The notes below the pieces were generated by a model, which was not told where the DNA came from, did not search any database, and saw nothing but the letters and a program-made list of their open reading frames with translations. 19,344 nt of DNA from DATIXD01 sp035518875 (GTDB lineage: Bacteria > Pseudomonadota > Gammaproteobacteria > Methylococcales > Methylococcaceae). The stretch is taken from NCBI GenBank assembly GCA_035518875.1, contig DATIXD010000397.1, positions 1 through 19,344 on the forward strand, in the 5' to 3' direction. Positions 15,399-19,344 of this stretch are shown one piece after another (within the stretch, counting starts at the first letter, position 1; each line of letters starts with the position of its first letter). A program made the position numbers and the translations under genes.

Positions 15399-16159
15399 AG
15401 CACGGTCATCCCGCCATCGATCGCCAGGGCGGCGCCCGACACGAAACTGGCCTCATCGGAGGCGAGGAAGAGCGCGGCCTGCGCGATTTCCTCGGGTCGG
15501 CCGAAGCGGCCGATGGGGTACTTGGCGATCTTCGCCCGGGTCTCCTGGTCGGTGTCGCGCCCCATGATCCATCGATCGAGTTCGGTGCCCGCGACCCTTC
15601 CGGGGCAGAGGCAATTGACCCGGATTCCCAGCCCCGTATATTCGGCGGCCATCTGCCGGGTCAGCCCGATCACCGCGGCTTTGGAGGCGCAGTAGGCAGC
15701 CATCATCGGGAACCCGACCAGCCCCGCGATGGAGGCGATGTTGACGATGGAGCCCCTGGTTTGCTTCATCCACGGCAGTATGGCTTGGGAACATAAGAAT
15801 GTGCCGGTTACATTGACCGCCATGACCCGTTCCCAGGATTCGAGGCTGGCCTCCTCGACGCTGCCGAAATCGGCGATGCCGGCGTTGTTGACGAGCACGT
15901 GGACGCTGCCCGAGTAACGACCGATGATACTCTCCAATGCCTTCGCCACGCCTCTGGCATCGGCCACATCGGCGCAGAACGCCGCAGCGTCGATCCCCTC
16001 ATCGCGCAGCTCGGCCTCGGCCTGCTCGGCCCGTGCGTCGTCGCGGTCCAGGATGGACACCCTCGCGCCTTCACGACCGAACAGCCGTGCCATCGCCAAG
16101 CCGAGCCCGGCGCCGCCCCCCGTAATGATCGCGTTCTTATAGGCCAATCGTCCGTCCAT
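15395..16159 (-). CDS. SDR dehydrogenase, likely 2-hydroxypropyl-CoM dehydrogenase
   Basis: This is a 254-residue classical SDR. It has TGGGAGLG (13-20) for NAD binding, D38 after the second strand (favouring NAD over NADP), NNAG (91-94), the catalytic S143, Y156 and K160, and the IDGG C-terminus. It starts exactly after the xecC-like stop (TAAATG, AGGGGA 6-7 nt upstream). In the CoM epoxide pathway two enantioselective SDRs oxidise (R)- or (S)-2-hydroxypropyl-CoM to 2-oxopropyl-CoM. Length and triad numbering match the S-enzyme (XecE) as I remember it. The Arg three residues before the catalytic Tyr, reported to bind the sulfonate in the R-enzyme, is Met153 here. Only one SDR is present in the window. 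Stereospecificity is unproven. Confidence 0.85.
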   Translation of the reverse strand: MDGRLAYKNAIITGGGAGLGLAMARLFGREGARVSILDRDDARAEQAEAELRDEGIDAAAFCADVADARGVAKALESIIGRYSGSVHVLVNNAGIADFGSVEEASLESWERVMAVNVTGTFLCSQAILPWMKQTRGSIVNIASIAGLVGFPMMAAYCASKAAVIGLTRQMAAEYTGLGIRVNCLCPGRVAGTELDRWIMGRDTDQETRAKIAKYPIGRFGRPEEIAQAALFLASDEASFVSGAALAIDGGMTVL

Positions 16160-17716
16160 TTAAAGTCCCCTCAAAACCTTGCTGCCGGCCCGCAAACGGC
16201 ACAGTTGGATGAAATACGACGGATTCAGGAACAGCTCGTCCATCTCCCCGAGCTCGTCGACCGTCAATCCGTTACGCACCATCGGGGCCAGGTACTGGAA
16301 TCCGTCCTTGGCGCCGTAGCCGACGTGGAAGGCACCGAGGATACGGCGCGAAGATCCGTCGATCACGAGTTTCTGGAAACCCGAAAGACGCGGTTCCATC
16401 ATCGCGTACAGCATCATCCGGTCCCCGGCCGGCAGAGCAACCTCATGGCCATCGGGATTGTCGGGCGGCAGCTTGAGCACCACCACCTCCCGGTAGCGCT
16501 CGCGAGCCTGTTCTTCCCCAAGTCCCAACCAACACACCTCATAATGGGTGTGCATGAAGTCGGGATAGTCCTTGAGGTGGTAGTGCGACTCCTCGCCCAT
16601 GATATTGCGAGCGGCGTACACCCCGCCTTTGCGCGCCTTGAACATCTCCATGGGTGCGCCGACCAGATCGCCAACCGCGTATACATCGGGAACCGAGGTC
16701 CGCATGCGACTGTCGACCTCGACAAAACCTTCAGCATCCACGCTCACTCCGAGCACCTCGCGCGCCTCTTCCGAATTGGGGCGCTCGCCGATTCCCAGGA
16801 AAACGAAATCGGTGGCGACGCTGACCTCGCCCATCGGCGTGCGGATCGTCACGGCCCGGACCCGCCCCCGCTTATCCCCTTCGATGGCGGTCAGCGAGCC
16901 CGGCCAAAATTCCATTCCCTGTTCCTCCATCCGTTCGATGAGAAACGCACGGGTTTCCCCGTCATGAATGATCGATAGCGGACGATCGCGGCAGACGACA
17001 ATGGTGCGCCGGCCGGTGGCGTTGAAAAAGCAGCCGTACTCGATGGCAGTCTTGCTGGCTCCGACAATCACGGCGGTAGGGCCCGGCTCGTAATCGAGGG
17101 TGTCGACTAGACTCGCAAAGTTGAACACCCCCTTCAGGGCTTGGCCGTCAAGACCCAAATTCTTCGGACGGGCCCCGGTCGCAAGGACGAGGTTCTTGGC
17201 CCGGTACGTCTCGCCAGCCGCAGAAACCGTATGGGCATCCAGAATCCGGCCGCCCGTGCCCAGAACGAATTCCAGATCGAGCTGCTCCTTGCTCTGGTAA
17301 TTCATGAAGGCGTGGGGGCCTGTTCTGCCTTGACGGAACATCTCAACGACGTCTTTAATGGAGGTCGTCTTTCCCCTCAGGTCATGAAACCACAACTTGC
17401 CGGAGAACGTCCGCTCCAGCAGCAGTTGCGCGGCGACGTCGGAGAACACATGATGGGGGACGCAGGCGTGATGGGGACAGGAGCCGCCGAGGAAGGGCCA
17501 GCGGTCGATGATCAGCGGCCGTCCGCCCATCGCACGCAGGTATGCGGCCCCAAAACGCCCGGCCGCACCACCGCCCAAAAAGATCGCATCGAACTCCCGC
17601 CGATCATCGGCATTGACGTTGACCAACGGCTCCTGACGATCGCCTGCCGCAAGCCGGCTCGCGATCTCTTGTGCCCAGCGTTTAGTGGACCACTGAGTGT
17701 GGCTGATATCGCTCAC
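16160..17716 (-). CDS. xecC: 2-oxopropyl-CoM reductase/carboxylase (2-KPCC), NADPH:disulfide-oxidoreductase family
   Basis: This enzyme cleaves the thioether of 2-oxopropyl-CoM using NADPH and FAD and carboxylates the enolate to acetoacetate (EC 1.8.1.5). The 518-residue protein has FAD-binding AIFLGGGAAGRFGAAYL (44-60), the redox pair in GGSCPHHACVPHH (C80 and C85, a CxxxxC flanked by His as in 2-KPCC), LVLATGARP, NADPH-binding VIVGASKTAIEYG and the second FAD motif DVYAVGDLVGAP. The C-terminus FLNPSYFIQL shows the family hallmark: ordinary disulfide reductases have a catalytic His-Glu dyad, 2-KPCC has Phe-His, and here the pair is F496 and Y501. The start is GTG at 17716, with an in-frame stop four codons upstream and no clear Shine-Dalgarno sequence. 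Length is near the 523 residues of the Xanthobacter enzyme. Confidence 0.92.
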   Translation of the reverse strand: MSDISHTQWSTKRWAQEIASRLAAGDRQEPLVNVNADDRREFDAIFLGGGAAGRFGAAYLRAMGGRPLIIDRWPFLGGSCPHHACVPHHVFSDVAAQLLLERTFSGKLWFHDLRGKTTSIKDVVEMFRQGRTGPHAFMNYQSKEQLDLEFVLGTGGRILDAHTVSAAGETYRAKNLVLATGARPKNLGLDGQALKGVFNFASLVDTLDYEPGPTAVIVGASKTAIEYGCFFNATGRRTIVVCRDRPLSIIHDGETRAFLIERMEEQGMEFWPGSLTAIEGDKRGRVRAVTIRTPMGEVSVATDFVFLGIGERPNSEEAREVLGVSVDAEGFVEVDSRMRTSVPDVYAVGDLVGAPMEMFKARKGGVYAARNIMGEESHYHLKDYPDFMHTHYEVCWLGLGEEQARERYREVVVLKLPPDNPDGHEVALPAGDRMMLYAMMEPRLSGFQKLVIDGSSRRILGAFHVGYGAKDGFQYLAPMVRNGLTVDELGEMDELFLNPSYFIQLCRLRAGSKVLRGL

Positions 17717-17720
17717 GATG

Positions 17721-17734
17721 ATGACTCAAGTCAT
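17721..17734. promoter_or_regulatory. Short inverted repeat just upstream of xecC
   Basis: ATGACT-ca-AGTCAT lies 4 nt before the GTG start on the transcribed side, where a Shine-Dalgarno sequence would normally be. On the minus-strand mRNA it could form a small stem at the initiation region or be a protein site. Function is only a guess. Confidence 0.3.
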
Positions 17735-17794
17735 TGGGGAAAAGCGCGCCGGCAACATGGGCACAGTGAGCTTCCTTCGATTAATAGGCAAACA

Positions 17795-18010
17795 TCAATC
17801 CGGTCTCCTGGCTCCCCCGCCGCAGCAGGGGCACCCGGCACCGTGGGCGGCTTCAAGCGGATGGGGCGCCGGCGGACAATCCGTGCGTGGCTGTGCCCGG
17901 TCGCCGCCACACTGCGGGCACACCCACTTCTCGGGCTCGCGAGTACCGGCGAAGACCATGCCGCTGAAGCGATGGCCGCAGTCGGGGCACAGCAACTGGT
18001 AGACCGGCAT
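17795..18010 (-). CDS. Small FmdB-like zinc-ribbon protein
   Basis: This is a 71-residue protein. MPVYQLLCPDCGHRFSG and WVCPQCGG give the two CxxC knuckles of an FmdB/CxxC_CxxC_SSSS-type zinc ribbon (C8, C11, C31, C34). A Pro-rich linker follows, and a second Cys group in HGAGCPCCGGG (C60, C62, C63) near the C-terminus. Proteins of this kind are often encoded beside metabolic enzymes and act as putative regulators or metal/assembly factors; none has a firm mechanism. It sits 60 nt after xecA and 78 nt before xecC, in the same direction. AGGT lies about 9 nt before the ATG. A role in delivering zinc to the zinc-dependent XecA or in regulation would be speculative. Confidence 0.78.
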   Translation of the reverse strand: MPVYQLLCPDCGHRFSGMVFAGTREPEKWVCPQCGGDRAQPRTDCPPAPHPLEAAHGAGCPCCGGGARRPD

Positions 18011-18070
18011 GGCGTTATACCTACGCGAAGCCCGCGTCGGAAGCCGCTTGGTTACGGAGCGGACGACACG

Positions 18071-19192
18071 TCAAGCGGCTTTCTTGGCCGCCAGTTCACT
18101 ACGCACCAACTCCGTCCCCGCCACCAAGGCGTGCAGCTTATCGATGGCGATGTAGCGCTGCAGCAGAATCAGCCCGCAGTCGGTGGTGACGCCGAGACGG
18201 TCGGCCGGTATCACTTGCAACAATCGCCGGATTCGATCCGCGACCTGTTCGGCGGTCTCGGTGACCGTGCTCTTGACATCGATCACCCCGGCCCAGAAAC
18301 AGACATTTTCCGGGAGCGGATGGGTCCTCATCACCTCCAGATCACTCATGTCGTCGCTGCGCCGGCCGCAGCTCTCGAGATTCAAGACATCGATGTTCGT
18401 TTTGTAGACCATGGGCACTACGGATGCAGTGGCAGGCGGTTCCTTGCCGCGCCGCTTGGTGAGGTCAAAGATCTCGCCGGCCTTGGCGGTGTCATCGGGC
18501 AGATAGGCCGGGGTTCCCCCCCAGTTTCCCCAGCATACGTGCACGATGATTTGGGCGTTCTTGACGCCTTCGACGGCGCGATTGAACGCCTCGATGGACC
18601 AACCCTCGAAGCCGTAAGGAAAGGTGAACTCGTCCAGTTGGATAAAATCGACCCCGAGCGCATCCACTTCTCGCAGGTCTTCGTTAAGCGCCGCGGCAAT
18701 CGCCATGGCCCGCTCGTGCGAGGACTTGTAATACAAATCATTGGTCGCCTGCGCCAAGACCTGAACGCCGGTGTATTGGACCTTGATCGGCTTTCGGGTC
18801 GCCCGCTTGAGCGCGCGCGCCTGTTCCACCATGATGCTTCCCTGCCGCTTGACCGCCTGGTCCAAGGTGGCCGCGTGCAGGCGGCTGTAGATGGGAAAGC
18901 CCAGATGGCCGCCCTTGAGGTGATAACCCAAGCGCCGGTAATAGTAATAAAGCGCCTGATCCGCGTAATTGTCGCCATGGACCCGGCCGTCGGAGATGAT
19001 GTCGAGGCCGGCGTTCTCCTGGTCCTTGGCGATCGCCGCGACGGCATCTTCCAATGCCTCGCGCACCAGCGCATCCGGGGGTTCCTGATCGCCGGTGAAG
19101 GTCCTTGCGTACTGGGCGTCCCACCATCTCGGATTGGGATAATTGCCGACCATGCTGGTTGGAATGAGAATTTCCTGGCCGCGTATTTTCAT
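18071..19192 (-). CDS. xecA: Epoxyalkane:coenzyme M transferase (EaCoMT), zinc-dependent, MetE-like barrel
   Basis: EaCoMT opens short-chain epoxides with the thiol of CoM to give 2-hydroxyalkyl-CoM (EC 4.4.1.23), the first step of epoxide carboxylation. The 373-residue protein is close to the 377-residue Xanthobacter enzyme. It has the methionine-synthase-II barrel with the zinc ligands His-x-Cys...Cys: H218, C220 (IIVHVCWGNWGG) and C339 (TTDCGLILL). IQLDEFTFPYGFEGW (184-198) corresponds to the acidic barrel segment of this family. True MetE is about twice as long and has a duplicated N-domain, so a methionine synthase call is wrong. The start at 19192 is well supported: GGAGGAG with 5 nt spacing. 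It is the first gene of the operon visible in the window. Confidence 0.92.
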   Translation of the reverse strand: MKIRGQEILIPTSMVGNYPNPRWWDAQYARTFTGDQEPPDALVREALEDAVAAIAKDQENAGLDIISDGRVHGDNYADQALYYYYRRLGYHLKGGHLGFPIYSRLHAATLDQAVKRQGSIMVEQARALKRATRKPIKVQYTGVQVLAQATNDLYYKSSHERAMAIAAALNEDLREVDALGVDFIQLDEFTFPYGFEGWSIEAFNRAVEGVKNAQIIVHVCWGNWGGTPAYLPDDTAKAGEIFDLTKRRGKEPPATASVVPMVYKTNIDVLNLESCGRRSDDMSDLEVMRTHPLPENVCFWAGVIDVKSTVTETAEQVADRIRRLLQVIPADRLGVTTDCGLILLQRYIAIDKLHALVAGTELVRSELAAKKAA

Positions 19193-19344
19193 TTTTTCTC
19201 CTCCTCTCGAGCTTGTGTGTGTTGGGTAAGCTTTATCGCGTGTGCCACGGCCAGCATCCTGCTGGTCCTCACGGTCGCAAAGGCATCCTTCCTTGTCAGG
19301 ATTGACGCATTTCGCGCAAGCCGCATGGTTTACGAATCGAACCG
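19193..19344 (-). promoter_or_regulatory. Leader of the epoxide/CoM operon with strong RBS and inverted repeat
   Basis: A strong Shine-Dalgarno sequence (GAGGAGGAG on the minus strand, 19198-19206) precedes xecA. Further upstream is CCAGCA-tcc-TGCTGG (19251-19265), a short perfect inverted repeat that could be a regulator site or the end of a hairpin. A looser GTCA-ggat-TGAC lies near 19296-19307. No coding sequence is apparent. The window ends before a promoter can be assigned with confidence. Confidence 0.45.

Noticed and set aside
16160..17716. Annotation as mercuric or glutathione reductase / lipoamide dehydrogenase
   Set aside because: The C-terminal His-Glu dyad is replaced by Phe and Tyr, and the His-flanked CxxxxC plus context fit 2-KPCC.
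18071..19192. Annotation as methionine synthase II (MetE)
   Set aside because: Half the length of MetE, and neighbours plus the H218/C220/C339 pattern fit EaCoMT.
19193..19344. Possible sigma-54 promoter (TGGCAC near 19240-19250, minus strand)
   Set aside because: The GC element needed 10 bp downstream of GG is not at the right spacing.

Overview
The window looks like gammaproteobacterial DNA, possibly from a methanotroph or another organism that uses short-chain alkenes. The evidence for this is indirect: moderately high GC, Uma2 and HicAB genes, IS630-type mobile DNA, a GTAGGGTGGGCA-type intergenic palindrome, and a coenzyme M (CoM)-dependent epoxide carboxylation operon. No rRNA, tRNA or CRISPR array was seen.

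Right half (10229-19192, all minus strand): nine tightly packed genes form one probable operon. In transcription order they are epoxyalkane:CoM transferase (xecA-like), a small FmdB-like zinc-ribbon protein, 2-oxopropyl-CoM reductase/carboxylase (xecC-like), a short-chain dehydrogenase of the 2-hydroxypropyl-CoM dehydrogenase type, two CoA-transferase-like subunits, an unrecognised Cys-rich protein of 303 residues, phosphosulfolactate synthase (comA) and an aspartase/fumarase-superfamily lyase. The first part would open an epoxide with CoM, oxidise the alcohol and carboxylate/cleave the ketone to a beta-keto acid. The CoA-transferase pair may handle that acid. The last part would make CoM from phosphoenolpyruvate and sulfite by the bacterial route. 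From the SDR to the lyase, most junctions overlap (4, 8, 8 and 17 nt). The unknown protein sits between the two modules and is the best candidate for something undescribed.

Middle (7069-10231): two plus-strand membrane-protein genes (a TVP38/VTT protein and a CPBP-type protease), then a roughly 132-bp IS630-type MITE, a frameshifted Uma2 gene, and a palindromic repeat whose outer arm contains the stop codon of the lyase gene.

Left half (1-6318): a minus-strand polysaccharide-type cluster (GT39 membrane glycosyltransferase and glutamine-hydrolysing asparagine synthetase, preceded by an unrecognised ORF). It ends in a damaged junction where asnB runs into an internal piece of a polysaccharide-deacetylase-type gene, which is itself cut by an IS630 transposase fragment. 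To the left are a hicAB toxin-antitoxin pair and, running off the window edge, the N-terminus of a second aspartase/fumarase-superfamily lyase. The stretches 6319-7068 and 7759-8362 hold no gene I can support.
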